NCBI GenBank assembly: GCA_964571135.1
Contig: CAZMZW010000002.1
Location: 186,001-250,000 of the forward strand
Direction of reading: 5' to 3'
DNA: 64,000 bases
Source of the DNA: CAZMZW01 sp964571135
Lineage (GTDB): Bacteria; Chloroflexota; Anaerolineae; Anaerolineales; Anaerolineaceae
Below, one piece after another: positions 25,696-34,697 of this stretch. Each line of letters starts with the position of its first letter. Position 1 is the first letter of the stretch. Made by a program: the position numbers and the translations under genes. The notes under the pieces are model-generated. The model had not been told where the DNA came from. It ran no database searches and saw only the letters and a list, made by a program, of their open reading frames with translations.

Positions 25696-27219
25696 ATGGA
25701 AAATATTGGTTTGATCATTCTGATTGATATAGTTATTGTTGCAGTTTTGGCATATCTGGGAGCAAAGTATTTAGCTAAACGTATGGGAGTTGAGCAACGA
25801 CATTTGGCTGATCAAGTGCTGCAGGATGCCAAAGAAAAAGCGCGAATTGTTGAATTGGAAGCGCGAGATAATTCTATTAAGATAAAACAAGAATCTGAAT
25901 CAGAAATTAGCCGAAGAAGAACAGAATTGACTCGCGAGGAAGACCGTTTACAAAACCGTCGCACTGACCTTGACCAGCGCTTCGAAAAATTGGAACAGAA
26001 AGAACAAAACATTAATAAACGTCAAAGTGCATTGGATAAACGCTCCAATGAGGTAGAAAAAATCTATTCCCAACAAATGGAGCAATTACAAAAAGTATCG
26101 CAAATGACGGTTGAGGAAGCTCGGCAAACCTTATTGGCAGAAGTTGAGAAAGAAGCACGGGGTGATATGGCCAGAATCATACGGCAAATAGAAACTGAGG
26201 CAAAGACCGAAGGTGAAAAAAGAGCAAGGCAATTGGTTACTGAGGCGATTCAGAGGGTGGCTTCTGACCAGGTGGCTCAAGTGACAACATCAACCGTCAC
26301 TTTACCAAATGAAGAAATGAAAGGCCGCATCGTTGGCCGCAATGGGCGCAATATTCGCGCTTTTGAGCAGGCGGCTGGTGTTGATGTAATAGTGGATGAC
26401 ACGCCGGAAGCGGTGACTGTTTCCTGTTTTGATTCAACCCGTCGTGAAATTGCGCGCCGAGCATTGCAGCGCTTGATTCAGGATGGCAGAATTCATCCTG
26501 CGCACATTGAAAAAATCTTGGCAGAGGAAGAAAAGGAAGTTGAGCGGGTAATCAATGAAGCAGGTGAACAAGCTGCGTTTGATGCAGGTGTTCCCGCTTT
26601 GCCTCTGGAAGTGCTAAAAATGTTAGGCCGTCTGAAATTTAGAACTTCATATGGTCAAAATCAACTGGGTCATTCTGTTGAAACGGCAATGATTGCCGGT
26701 GTGCTTGCAGCGGAATTAGGGGCAAATGTGGAAGTGGCCAAAGCAGGCGGTTTACTGCACGATATCGGTAAGGCGATGGATCATAATACGGAAGGTACTC
26801 ACGCTCTGATTGGTGCAGATTTTTGCCGCCGCTACAGGGTGAATCCGGAAGTAGTTAACGCCATAGGCTCTCATCATCATGAAGATGCGCAACTAACCGT
26901 GGAAGCAGTACTTGTTGAGTCTGCTGATGCAATTTCTGGCGCAAGACCAGGAGCCAGACGTGAGAATTTGGAACAATATATTAAACGCTTAAAACAATTG
27001 GAAGATATCGCCTATTCTCATAAAGGTGTAAACCAGGCCTTTGCCATTCAGGCAGGGCGCGAAGTCCGAATTATTGTAAAACCCGAAGAAATTGATGACC
27101 TTGAATCAACAAAAATGGCACGGGAAATTGCTAAAAGTATTGAAGATACCATGCAGTACCCAGGTCAGATTAAAGTCACTGTTATTCGCGAAATGCGAGC
27201 GATTGATTTTGCAAAATAG
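25696..27219 (+). CDS. rny: Ribonuclease Y
   Basis: Membrane-anchored endoribonuclease initiating mRNA decay. 507 residues: an N-terminal membrane helix (3-24), a long charged coiled coil (about 30-195), a KH domain with GRIVGRNGRNIRAFEQ near 212, and an HD domain whose metal motif LLHDIGKAMD is near 354 with HH in GSHHHEDAQ near 395. Length and order are as in other RNase Y. It ends at a bidirectional-looking hairpin. Adjacency to recX suggests cotranscription. Confidence 0.97.
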   Translation: MENIGLIILIDIVIVAVLAYLGAKYLAKRMGVEQRHLADQVLQDAKEKARIVELEARDNSIKIKQESESEISRRRTELTREEDRLQNRRTDLDQRFEKLEQKEQNINKRQSALDKRSNEVEKIYSQQMEQLQKVSQMTVEEARQTLLAEVEKEARGDMARIIRQIETEAKTEGEKRARQLVTEAIQRVASDQVAQVTTSTVTLPNEEMKGRIVGRNGRNIRAFEQAAGVDVIVDDTPEAVTVSCFDSTRREIARRALQRLIQDGRIHPAHIEKILAEEEKEVERVINEAGEQAAFDAGVPALPLEVLKMLGRLKFRTSYGQNQLGHSVETAMIAGVLAAELGANVEVAKAGGLLHDIGKAMDHNTEGTHALIGADFCRRYRVNPEVVNAIGSHHHEDAQLTVEAVLVESADAISGARPGARRENLEQYIKRLKQLEDIAYSHKGVNQAFAIQAGREVRIIVKPEEIDDLESTKMAREIAKSIEDTMQYPGQIKVTVIREMRAIDFAK

Positions 27220-27238
27220 TTAGCAAGTATTCACATTT

Positions 27239-27267
27239 AACAGGTGGCTGGTTTTAGCCGCCTGTTT
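27239..27267. terminator. Hairpin terminator between convergent rny and MBL genes
   Basis: An 11-bp stem AACAGGTGGCT / AGCCGCCTGTT (one G-T pair) with a short GTTTT-type loop, followed by TCATTT on the plus side. It overlaps the last codons of the minus-strand gene, so it mainly serves rny. Confidence 0.7.
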
Positions 27268-27901
27268 CATTTAAAAAAGTGTTTTCTCTTTTTTCTTCAC
27301 CCACAGTAGTTTCAACACCGTGTCCGCTTAAGAGCCGGGTATTGTCCGGAAGGATGAATATGCGGTTCTTAATGCTGGTGATCAATTGTGCGTAATTTCC
27401 TCCCTTGAAATCCGATCTTCCAATACCATGCCGAAATAAAAGGTCCCCACAAAAAACCAGGTGCTCCTTTTTGCTATAAAAAACGACATGTCCTGGAGTA
27501 TGACCCGGAGTAAGTAAAACCGAAAATTGAGAAGATCCAACCTTCAGTATTTGGTTATCCATTAAAGGAGTGGATGGTAAGGGACCAGCGTTAAGATCAA
27601 AACCTAACTCTCTTGCACCCCCACCTTCTTCCCAGAAAGGATTATCGTCAGGGTGCATGCAAACTGGGATAGGAGGATCATAAAACCTGGCTATTCTTTC
27701 AACTCCCCCAATGTGGTCAAAATGGGCATGCGTGATCCAGATTTGTTTCAAAGTTAACTGATTTTTCTTTAGATCGTCAATAATTACCTGACTTCCAATC
27801 GCTGGATCAATTATGACAGAATTACCTGATGTTTTGTCAATTACCAGGTAGGTATTATTTTGAAGAGGACCTAAAATGTAAGTCTTAATTTGTATGGACA
27901 T
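27254..27901 (-). CDS. MBL-fold hydrolase, glyoxalase II-like
   Basis: 215 residues of the metallo-beta-lactamase superfamily. Metal ligands are visible: HAHFDH in WITHAHFDHIGG near residue 58, GHTPGHVVFY (His) near 135, GDLLFRHGIGR (Asp) near 152 and the last His in LLSGHGVET. The short length and lack of the glyoxalase II C-terminal domain match the YcbL/GloC-type single-domain hydrolases. It lies 95 bases downstream of the carboxylesterase gene on the same strand. Confidence 0.88.
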   Translation of the reverse strand: MSIQIKTYILGPLQNNTYLVIDKTSGNSVIIDPAIGSQVIIDDLKKNQLTLKQIWITHAHFDHIGGVERIARFYDPPIPVCMHPDDNPFWEEGGGARELGFDLNAGPLPSTPLMDNQILKVGSSQFSVLLTPGHTPGHVVFYSKKEHLVFCGDLLFRHGIGRSDFKGGNYAQLITSIKNRIFILPDNTRLLSGHGVETTVGEEKRENTFLNETGG

Positions 27902-27996
27902 AATTAAATCACTTTCTTAAGAGGTCTTCCCTTCTAATGTGTCTCAAAATCCCCATATGAATAAGGAGAGTGATAATAGTTTTAGATCCCTGTGCA

Positions 27997-28755
27997 TTAA
28001 TGACTTGTTATTCGTATAATGAATGTTTCTGCTTTTTGAAATACTTCATTTCTCTCGATATCTTCAGTAATGACATGCCCGCTTTTTTCCAGAAGGAAAA
28101 GTTCTTTATCCTGGCTGCCGAGAAGCGAATGAATTTTCATTGAGTTTCTATAACTTAAACCATCCGATTTTGAATGCATTAAAAGCACAGGTTTTTCAAT
28201 TCTGGGCAATGCGTTATACATTTCTTTTAGGAGTTCATTTAATTCCGCAATGGAACGGGTTGGATAGACTGGATAATCCAGATGGTGCTGAGCCGCCTCT
28301 TTATTCTGAAGATCGCTTTCCCCTTTGCTTATCGTGGGGACAAATAAACTCAATTGCTTCGCAATTTTTAATCTCCAATCTTTGGAAATTTCTAATGGGG
28401 TTGACATGCATATTGCGCCTTTGATATCATACCGGTCTGCAGCAATTAATGAGAGTACACCTCCCATAGACAGACCTACTGTAAAAACATTTTTACAGGT
28501 CATCTTTAGTAGACCGATTCCTTCTTCCACTGAAATGACCCAATCATGCCAACGGGTGCGTATCAGATCCGGGAGTTGGGTGGCATGACCTGCCAGGCGA
28601 ATACCATAAACCGTAAATCCTTTTGAGTTCAGATATTCTCCCATCCAACGCAATTCCTTGGGCGTTCCGGTGAAACCATGGATCATTAAACATCCAGTTG
28701 AATCCCCAGGAAAATAATAAGGTTCTGCACCTGGCATGATGTAAGATTGATTCAT
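27997..28755 (-). CDS. Alpha/beta hydrolase, carboxylesterase/monoacylglycerol lipase type
   Basis: 252 residues from the ATG at 28755 (MNQSYIMPG), chosen because GGAGG lies 5 bases upstream; a GTG four codons earlier lies inside that ribosome-binding site. The oxyanion segment CLMIHGFTGTPKELRW, nucleophile elbow GLSMGG near residue 93, acid region MHSKSDGLS and histidine in KSGHVITED complete a Ser-Asp-His triad. This pattern is typical of Est30-like carboxylesterases. It lies 21 bases after the M24 peptidase gene. Confidence 0.87.
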   Translation of the reverse strand: MNQSYIMPGAEPYYFPGDSTGCLMIHGFTGTPKELRWMGEYLNSKGFTVYGIRLAGHATQLPDLIRTRWHDWVISVEEGIGLLKMTCKNVFTVGLSMGGVLSLIAADRYDIKGAICMSTPLEISKDWRLKIAKQLSLFVPTISKGESDLQNKEAAQHHLDYPVYPTRSIAELNELLKEMYNALPRIEKPVLLMHSKSDGLSYRNSMKIHSLLGSQDKELFLLEKSGHVITEDIERNEVFQKAETFIIRITSH

Positions 28756-28776
28756 ATTATCCTCCACAAAAACAAA

Positions 28777-29880
28777 CTATAGAATTCGCACGTTTCGGGG
28801 AAGGGAGGTGATGGTTGAGCCTTTCCCATTTTCAATGACCACATTATCCTCAATTCGTACGCCACCGATGCCAGGAAGATAGATACCTGGTTCTATTGTA
28901 AAAACCATTCCATCGTCCAACAGAGTCTGATTTCCTTCTTGAATGTAAGGTTCTTCATGTGCCTCCAAACCAATCCCATGTCCTGTACGGTGAATAAAAT
29001 AATTCCCATAACCACCATTAGATATTACCTTGCGTGCAGCCTCATCCACTTGGTGAGAAGTTGTTCCTTTTTGAATAGAGTTTCGGGCTTCCTGATTTGC
29101 TTTTTCAACAAGAAGAGCCGCTTTATCCAATTCCTCCTGACCGGAACCGATGGCAAAAGTACGGGTAAGATCGGAAACATAACCATCGAAGCGTGCTCCC
29201 CAATCAATAATCAAGAAATCGCCCGGCGAAATTTTGCGATCTGTAGGAACGGCATGTGGATTTGCACTATTCGGACCGGATGCCACTATCGGGTAAAAAG
29301 GCAGTTCAGTATCTGAACCTGCTCTTAATATCTGTAAAGTTAATTCATTTGCAATTTCTTTTTCGGTTTTCCCTATTTTTATAAAAAAAAGAGTGTTTTG
29401 TAATGCGTTTTCAGCAATCTTAACCGCTTTTTTGATTGAAGAAATTTCATCTGAACTTTTTACGACACGCAAACATGTGAGTTCTTTTGCAGCTGATACA
29501 AAGAGACTATCCGGGGACGCCGTTTTCATTAACTCCATTTCAAGAAACCTCATTGATGTAGGGCTGACACCAATTCTTTTCTTTTCAAGGTGAAATTCAT
29601 TAAATGCTTGAATAAAACTCTTGATCCATTGGGATTGATCTTCACCGTATGGTATTGATTTTAGTGGGATTAATGAGCTTTTAACTTTCTCAGATTCCAG
29701 CTCTGGATGGATGAGGATCGGTTCAGAGGTTGAACTAATGATCAAAACAACCGGTCTTTCTGAAAGATGAAATTGAAGACCACAAAAATAAGTTAGATCT
29801 ACCCCTGCGTTCAGTATCAGGGCTTGCATTTGGTTATGCTTTAATAATTCAATAAGTGAGTTAATTCGGTTTTGAGTCAT
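28777..29880 (-). CDS. M24-family Xaa-Pro peptidase
   Basis: 367 residues: a creatinase-type N-terminal domain (1-130) followed by a pita-bread metallopeptidase domain. The five metal ligands are visible: Asp in IIDWGARFDGYVSDLTR (two), His in HRTGHGIGLEAHEEP, Glu in FTIEPGIYLPG and Glu in VRIEDNVVIE. It probably cleaves N-terminal residues before proline in cytosolic peptides. It heads a run of three minus-strand hydrolase genes. Confidence 0.93.
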   Translation of the reverse strand: MTQNRINSLIELLKHNQMQALILNAGVDLTYFCGLQFHLSERPVVLIISSTSEPILIHPELESEKVKSSLIPLKSIPYGEDQSQWIKSFIQAFNEFHLEKKRIGVSPTSMRFLEMELMKTASPDSLFVSAAKELTCLRVVKSSDEISSIKKAVKIAENALQNTLFFIKIGKTEKEIANELTLQILRAGSDTELPFYPIVASGPNSANPHAVPTDRKISPGDFLIIDWGARFDGYVSDLTRTFAIGSGQEELDKAALLVEKANQEARNSIQKGTTSHQVDEAARKVISNGGYGNYFIHRTGHGIGLEAHEEPYIQEGNQTLLDDGMVFTIEPGIYLPGIGGVRIEDNVVIENGKGSTITSLPRNVRIL

Positions 29881-30050
29881 GCCTTTACCCTTTCTGTCTT
29901 TAGATTTTCAATCGCAAAATGCGGTTGTATTGTCGCTTCAGTTAATTAATAAGGCAAGAGCGATTTTATCATCGCTAGGTTATATTGCAGGCAAACTTTG
30001 TTTATAAAAATAAGGTTTTTTGAGAAAGAGATAATAACTGATATTTTGTT

Positions 30051-30084
30051 TTTTAGCCCCGATTAATTTGGCTAAAAGTATAAT
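30051..30084 (+). promoter_or_regulatory. Inverted repeat and -10 element before the lipoprotein cluster
   Basis: TTTTAGCC at 30051-30058 and GGCTAAAA at 30070-30077 form an 8-bp inverted repeat ending one base before a TATAAT at 30079-30084. There is no consensus -35, so this may be an activator-dependent or repressor-controlled promoter. The rest of 29881-30119 holds nothing else I can support. Confidence 0.4.
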
Positions 30085-30119
30085 ATTTTCATAGTCAATT
30101 GAATACGAGGAAAACAGTC

Positions 30120-32069
30120 ATGAAATATCTGAAATTCTTGGTTATTGTTTACATAATTGGAATATTATCAGCTTGTTCTTCGAATATTAGACCTTATGCT
30201 ACCAGCATTTCCCAACCTACCAAAATTCCCACGCAAATTCCAACAAATACCCCTGTGTCAACTCCCACTATAACGCCCGCTCCCACCCCATTTGCGGGTA
30301 TTTCTAATCAATTAATCGCTTTCCAGAATGAATATTTAGGACCTGTCTTCACCGCAAAAATGAATGGAGATAATCAGGTTAAGGTCACAGCAAGCATCCC
30401 CGGTTACGTCTACGAATGGGGTTGGTCACCCGACAGGAAATGGCTGCTGATTTCTACGATTAATGCCAAACCCTCTCAGCTGGGTACAGTTTATGGGAAG
30501 TATATTTTACTCTGGCTGGTCAGCCCGGATGGTTCAGAAAAGCACAAAATGGGACAGGGATTCATGCGAGATGTGGTCTGGTCGCCAGATGGTACCCACT
30601 TGATTTTTATGGAAGATAAGGGCGGTAAATCCTCAGCCTTCAATACCCAGGCGTATATCTATAATCTTGATACCTTTGAAAGGAAGGCTTTCCTTGAAGG
30701 GATCATTACCAGCAATCCTGTTTATCTTCAGGATGGCAGTCTCTACTTTAATGCTCTTCAAGAGCAGAAAGGAAGCAAATATTACACATCTGATGAGCTG
30801 TTCTTATCTCCGGACGGATCGATAGGCCACATTCCACCCCGTACCGAGCCAACAAATATGTGTCTAAACCCAGATGAAGTTGATTTTAAAAAAGGTTTTA
30901 GTCTTAATACCATGAAAGGGAAAATTATCCAAACAAAATCAGACTTCATTATCAAGGAATTATTTTGCCTCACCAGTAAGGTTGATCAAGTTAAGTCATC
31001 AGATATCGGTAAAACTGACATATCCAAAGAAATTTTTACCCCCGGTTCACTTTCCTACAAGAGTGAAAGGCTGATCCTTGCTAGTTCCATTACCCTCAAG
31101 GATCTTTCACCGGACGAAAAGTGGATAACGCTCAGCCAGTATGATGAAAAAGGTCAATTGTCATCCAACCTGGTTTTAAGCACGGAAGGCGGAGATCCGG
31201 TCAGCATCGATACGCATGACCCGCATTGGTCTCCCGACAGCCGGAATTTGATCGACATCCAGAAGGTTGAGGATACTGGCAAATACAAAGTGTACGCGAT
31301 CGACATATCCACCCTGGAAAAGCATGAATTTCCTGAACTGAATTGGCTTGCGGAAACGCCGCGCTTATTCCAATGGAGTATCCAACCGAATGACCCGGGA
31401 CCTCACAAAGATGTGACCGGCTATTTACGAAATGGAAATTTGGAGAAAGCAGTTTTGGATCTTTCAACTGTTCTTACGCCAGCGGTCGCATCAGGACCTG
31501 GGAATTTTCCTACCTTTATAAAACTGGTAAGCTATGATTTCAAAGACTTGACACTTTATCCAGAAATTTATAACTTGGATATGACAAAAGGAGATAATGC
31601 ATATAAGAGTACTGATGGGTACTATCTTATAAGTAAGGGCAAGGTTTTATTAATTGGTTTGGGAAAGAACAATGGCGATGGCACTGATACATTTACCATC
31701 TCAACCGGAATAATTGATAAGGATAACAAGCCAGTAATCAATCAGGCCACCAACTATCGTTTAGCGCATGGTTCCTTATTAATGATCGATATTCCATACT
31801 GGCCAGGCACACTTGCATATTCACCTGCCATATCTGGATTTTACGGATGTGAGACAACGCAAGAAAATAATTCTTGCCCCCTTCCAAGGAGCATAATTTC
31901 AATTGTAGTAAATTCCGCTGGTGAAATTAAGGTGCCAACGCTGGAAGGTAACTGGTGCGTTCACCCGGGATATCAGACATCTGGATATGAACTTCCGAAC
32001 GGCGAGAAGATCTATTGGGGTGAAACGAAACCCGGAAAAGTTATCTGTCCCTCCATATGGGCAGAATAA
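30120..32069 (+). CDS. Lipoprotein with PD40-like beta-propeller and four-cysteine C-terminal module
   Basis: 649 residues from the ATG at 30120, 9 bases after GAGG; a TTG seven codons earlier is rejected. The signal peptide ends in the lipobox ILSAC (acylated Cys near 19), then a Thr-Pro linker (PTQIPTNTPVSTPTITPAPTP). The middle contains PD40/WD40-like blades: WSPDRKWLLIST, WSPDGTHLIFMED, LSPDEKWITLSQ, WSPDSRNLIDIQ. The last 150 residues differ: they end with GFYGC, NNSCPLPRSIISIVV, GNWCVHP and KVICPS, a four-Cys pattern shared with the next two genes. First and largest of three tandem paralogues; function unknown, a surface binding protein is plausible. Confidence 0.75.
   Translation: MKYLKFLVIVYIIGILSACSSNIRPYATSISQPTKIPTQIPTNTPVSTPTITPAPTPFAGISNQLIAFQNEYLGPVFTAKMNGDNQVKVTASIPGYVYEWGWSPDRKWLLISTINAKPSQLGTVYGKYILLWLVSPDGSEKHKMGQGFMRDVVWSPDGTHLIFMEDKGGKSSAFNTQAYIYNLDTFERKAFLEGIITSNPVYLQDGSLYFNALQEQKGSKYYTSDELFLSPDGSIGHIPPRTEPTNMCLNPDEVDFKKGFSLNTMKGKIIQTKSDFIIKELFCLTSKVDQVKSSDIGKTDISKEIFTPGSLSYKSERLILASSITLKDLSPDEKWITLSQYDEKGQLSSNLVLSTEGGDPVSIDTHDPHWSPDSRNLIDIQKVEDTGKYKVYAIDISTLEKHEFPELNWLAETPRLFQWSIQPNDPGPHKDVTGYLRNGNLEKAVLDLSTVLTPAVASGPGNFPTFIKLVSYDFKDLTLYPEIYNLDMTKGDNAYKSTDGYYLISKGKVLLIGLGKNNGDGTDTFTISTGIIDKDNKPVINQATNYRLAHGSLLMIDIPYWPGTLAYSPAISGFYGCETTQENNSCPLPRSIISIVVNSAGEIKVPTLEGNWCVHPGYQTSGYELPNGEKIYWGETKPGKVICPSIWAE
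30154..30190 (+). repeat. Direct repeat copy 1 (signal-peptide segment)
   Basis: 37 bases identical to 33018-33054. It encodes the end of the lipoprotein signal peptide and the first residues after the cysteine in the first and third lipoprotein genes. Confidence 0.9.
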
Positions 32070-32182
32070 TTCCAAGAATAGAAAGATCACATTTTTTATG
32101 ATCACTACTCTAAACATCTTTCCGATTCTTATCCGATCTTTGGGATATTTTTACTAAACAATAAAGTGTAAGGGAATTAATC

Positions 32183-32977
32183 ATGAAAAATATGCAAATC
32201 TTTATTATCGTTTGCCTTATCGGAGTATTGCCGGCCTGTTCTTCGAACATTAGACCTACTTTATCAGTAACATCGATCATAGACACTTCAACAATAGTAT
32301 CCACACAGAATGTTATTACCCCCACAGAAACGATATATGCAACTCAAGAAATTAAAGGAAGGGTATCTGAATTCTCAGTCCTGAATGATGAGATAAAACA
32401 AAGATATCCTGCAGATGCGTCAATCTTCATCAGCAAAGATTCAAAGACTCATTTTCCAGTTGAAGAAGATGAGTATTGGGTGATGAGGGATAAGTTCAGA
32501 CATATAACACGTATTAAACATACCGGTGCAGATAACAAGACGATATCCTTCACTATCGAAAGAATCGGGGGTAAAACCAACACGGCAACTGTGTCGACGG
32601 GAGCTTTCATATGGTTATTCTTTGTTGATGTCAAAAATCAAAGTGGTGGTTCTCTTTACTACGATCCTGCAGGTAATCAGTTCATCGACTGCCCCTATAA
32701 CGCAACAACTTGCTTTCTGCCACCCTCAGCTGTCTTTCTCAAAATACGGGAAAATGGTAGAGTCCAAAAAGGTTTTGATGAATCCAATACATTGTGGTGC
32801 ACTAACCTTAACAACTACTACGAGTTGAGGTTTGGAAACCTGCCAAAAAGTGACCCCTTGGCAACATCAACAGCCTACCAGTTTCCTGGAAACGATAAAG
32901 TCATCAATTGGGTAACTGAATGTCCCATGGTAAAAATTGAAGAAATCAGTCATAAAATTTTCAAAATAAGCGAGTAA
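32183..32977 (+). CDS. Lipoprotein with four-cysteine module, paralogue 2
   Basis: 264 residues. The lipobox VLPAC places the lipidated Cys near 19, followed by SSNIRP as in the first paralogue. A short Thr/Ser linker leads to a domain with YWVMRDKFRHITRI, FTIERIGGKTNTATVSTG, then the cysteine pattern FIDCPYNATTCFLPPSAVFL, LWCTN and WVTECPMVKIEEI. It aligns along its length with the third gene. Preceded by AAGGGA. It lies 113 bases after the large lipoprotein and 6 bases before the third. No enzyme residues evident. Confidence 0.72.
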   Translation: MKNMQIFIIVCLIGVLPACSSNIRPTLSVTSIIDTSTIVSTQNVITPTETIYATQEIKGRVSEFSVLNDEIKQRYPADASIFISKDSKTHFPVEEDEYWVMRDKFRHITRIKHTGADNKTISFTIERIGGKTNTATVSTGAFIWLFFVDVKNQSGGSLYYDPAGNQFIDCPYNATTCFLPPSAVFLKIRENGRVQKGFDESNTLWCTNLNNYYELRFGNLPKSDPLATSTAYQFPGNDKVINWVTECPMVKIEEISHKIFKISE

Positions 32978-32983
32978 TCAATT

Positions 32984-33727
32984 ATGAAATGGATGAAAAT
33001 ATTGGTTATTGTTGTCCTAATTGGAATATTATCAGCTTGTTCTTCGAATATTAGCCCTGCAGCCACCAGCACTGCCTCATCCACTGAAATTCCCACACAA
33101 ATTCCAACAGCCACCCCTGCGCCAACTCCCTCGAGTACCCCGTATATGAACTTCAGCATTCAAAGCTTACTGAAATTATCAGAATACAAGCTGATGGTGG
33201 AGTTGGGCTATCCGTTCAAAAGTTCAAATTCGTATTTTCCAGTAACTGAGAACGGTGATTGGAAATTCAGAGATGATTTTGGACAGACAACATTAATCAA
33301 GAACTCAGTAATAAAAGACGATGCAACATTTGAGATTTATAGAATAGGCGGTAAAGCTTATGAGGTTACTGCTCCCACAGGAACCATTATAAAGTTCTTA
33401 CTTTTTCATAGTAACTTTGCTTACCCAATGTACTACGCTACATCTGTAAACAACTTTGTTTACTGTAATGTAACAGATATGAAACCGCCATATTGCTTCA
33501 ACCAACCATCCACCGTTGTGCTGATAGTCTGGGAAAATGGAAAAGTAATAAAATATTATGACGAAAAAGTAGATGATTGGTGTGAAAAACCTACAGTGGA
33601 GACCGGTATTAACTTTGTGAGTCACCCATACTACAGCACATACTACAAAGTAGAAGGCGATGAAACACTGTACCACTGGGTAAAAGGTAATTGTCCAAAA
33701 GTAACAATCGAGGAATTAACTGAGTAA
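32984..33727 (+). CDS. Lipoprotein with four-cysteine module, paralogue 3
   Basis: 247 residues. Lipobox ILSAC and SSNISP, then the linker PTQIPTATPAPTPSSTP almost copied from the first gene. The domain shares GDWKFRDDFGQTTLI, FEIYRIGGKAYEVTAPTG, FVYCNVTDMKPPYCFNQPST, DDWCEKP and WVKGNCPKVTIEEL with paralogue 2. Its 5' end is nearest to paralogue 1 at the DNA level while its body is nearest to paralogue 2, a mosaic pattern. Function unknown; predicted to face the outside as a lipid-anchored domain. Confidence 0.72.
   Translation: MKWMKILVIVVLIGILSACSSNISPAATSTASSTEIPTQIPTATPAPTPSSTPYMNFSIQSLLKLSEYKLMVELGYPFKSSNSYFPVTENGDWKFRDDFGQTTLIKNSVIKDDATFEIYRIGGKAYEVTAPTGTIIKFLLFHSNFAYPMYYATSVNNFVYCNVTDMKPPYCFNQPSTVVLIVWENGKVIKYYDEKVDDWCEKPTVETGINFVSHPYYSTYYKVEGDETLYHWVKGNCPKVTIEELTE
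33018..33054 (+). repeat. Direct repeat copy 2 (signal-peptide segment)
   Basis: 37 bases identical to 30154-30190, encoding the lipobox region of the third lipoprotein gene. The second gene carries only a diverged version. Confidence 0.9.
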
Positions 33728-33772
33728 ACCGACTCCTTCTGCAATTTTCTTTGCTTATTTTATAGAATTTCA

Positions 33773-33792
33773 GAAAGGTATAATTACCTTTC
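33773..33792. repeat. Perfect 8-bp inverted repeat after the lipoprotein cluster
   Basis: GAAAGGTA, four-base loop, TACCTTTC. No T-run follows on the plus side, so it is not a canonical terminator. A TATAAT lies inside it (33779-33784), so it could instead be an operator/promoter for the nitroreductase gene. Confidence 0.5.
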
Positions 33793-33812
33793 AAAATTCC
33801 GATTGGTAAAAG

Positions 33813-34697
33813 GTGCAAATTTTGCCGAATAATTCAGATATCTATCCTTTTATATTATCCAGACGCTCCATAAGGAAATATGACCAGCGTCAGCTCAATT
33901 CAGCCGATCAAGCGCGTATTAAGAAAATCCTTAATTCAACAAAGTCGCTCATCCCGGAAAACAAATTCGAGGTCATTCTCAAAAGTAAAACCAAGGGAGA
34001 AGATCTCGTAGAGATATTGGGAGCTTATGGTCGGTTCATTACTCCCCCTTATTATGTGGTTCCTTATACGCTAGCAAGTAAAAATACGATCGTAGATCTG
34101 GGCTATCATACAGAGCAAATATCGATCCAGTTGTGGGCAAGCGGGATCGGCTCTTGTTTTATTGGTTGCTTATCGCGGCAGAAAAAAGTCCGTCAGCTTT
34201 TTCAGTTGCCTGCAGACGCTCAAATTGCTGCATTCCTGGTTTTTGGCTATCCAGGGGAAGGTTTTGGCATTGGGACAATAACAAACGTTACAAAAACGAT
34301 AATGAGTATCCGTGCCCGGAAGCCAGTTGAAGAGATCTTTTTTCAGGATTCATTTGGTCATCCAGCAAAGCCAATTGGACTTTGGCAAAAAATTATTGAG
34401 GCTGCCCGAATGGCTCCATCTGCGGTAAATGCCCAGCCATGGCGGTTTCTTTTGAGAAAAAAAGAGTTATATCTATTTACCTTGCAAAACAATCGAAAAT
34501 ACGTTTTGCCCGAAAACCAGGATTATTGTTTTCATGATAGCGGCCTTTGCATGGCGAATATTGATTTGGCGTTAACTTCATTTGATCAAAAATTTGAGTG
34601 GAAATTATTAAATGGAGAACTGGATTTTGGTAATCATTTTCCTGAACAATTATTTCCGTTGGCTAAATTGATATTAAAAAATGAGGAAGATAAATAA
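33813..34697 (+). CDS. Nitroreductase-family protein, two-domain type
   Basis: 294 residues. The N-terminal FMN-binding motif SRRSIRKYDQRQL is near residue 16, IGSCFIGC near 115 and a second half-domain motif RMAPSAVNAQPWRFLL near 200, a duplicated arrangement as in the larger TM1586-like nitroreductases. It would be an FMN-dependent oxidoreductase. The start is unsure: GTG at 33813 is immediately after AAAAGG, while a TTG at 33822 has better spacing. The end overlaps the map gene by 17 bases. Confidence 0.82.
   Translation: MQILPNNSDIYPFILSRRSIRKYDQRQLNSADQARIKKILNSTKSLIPENKFEVILKSKTKGEDLVEILGAYGRFITPPYYVVPYTLASKNTIVDLGYHTEQISIQLWASGIGSCFIGCLSRQKKVRQLFQLPADAQIAAFLVFGYPGEGFGIGTITNVTKTIMSIRARKPVEEIFFQDSFGHPAKPIGLWQKIIEAARMAPSAVNAQPWRFLLRKKELYLFTLQNNRKYVLPENQDYCFHDSGLCMANIDLALTSFDQKFEWKLLNGELDFGNHFPEQLFPLAKLILKNEEDK

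Noticed and set aside
33773..33792. Hairpin after the lipoprotein cluster as a terminator
   Set aside because: No T-run follows on either strand; listed as an inverted repeat only.
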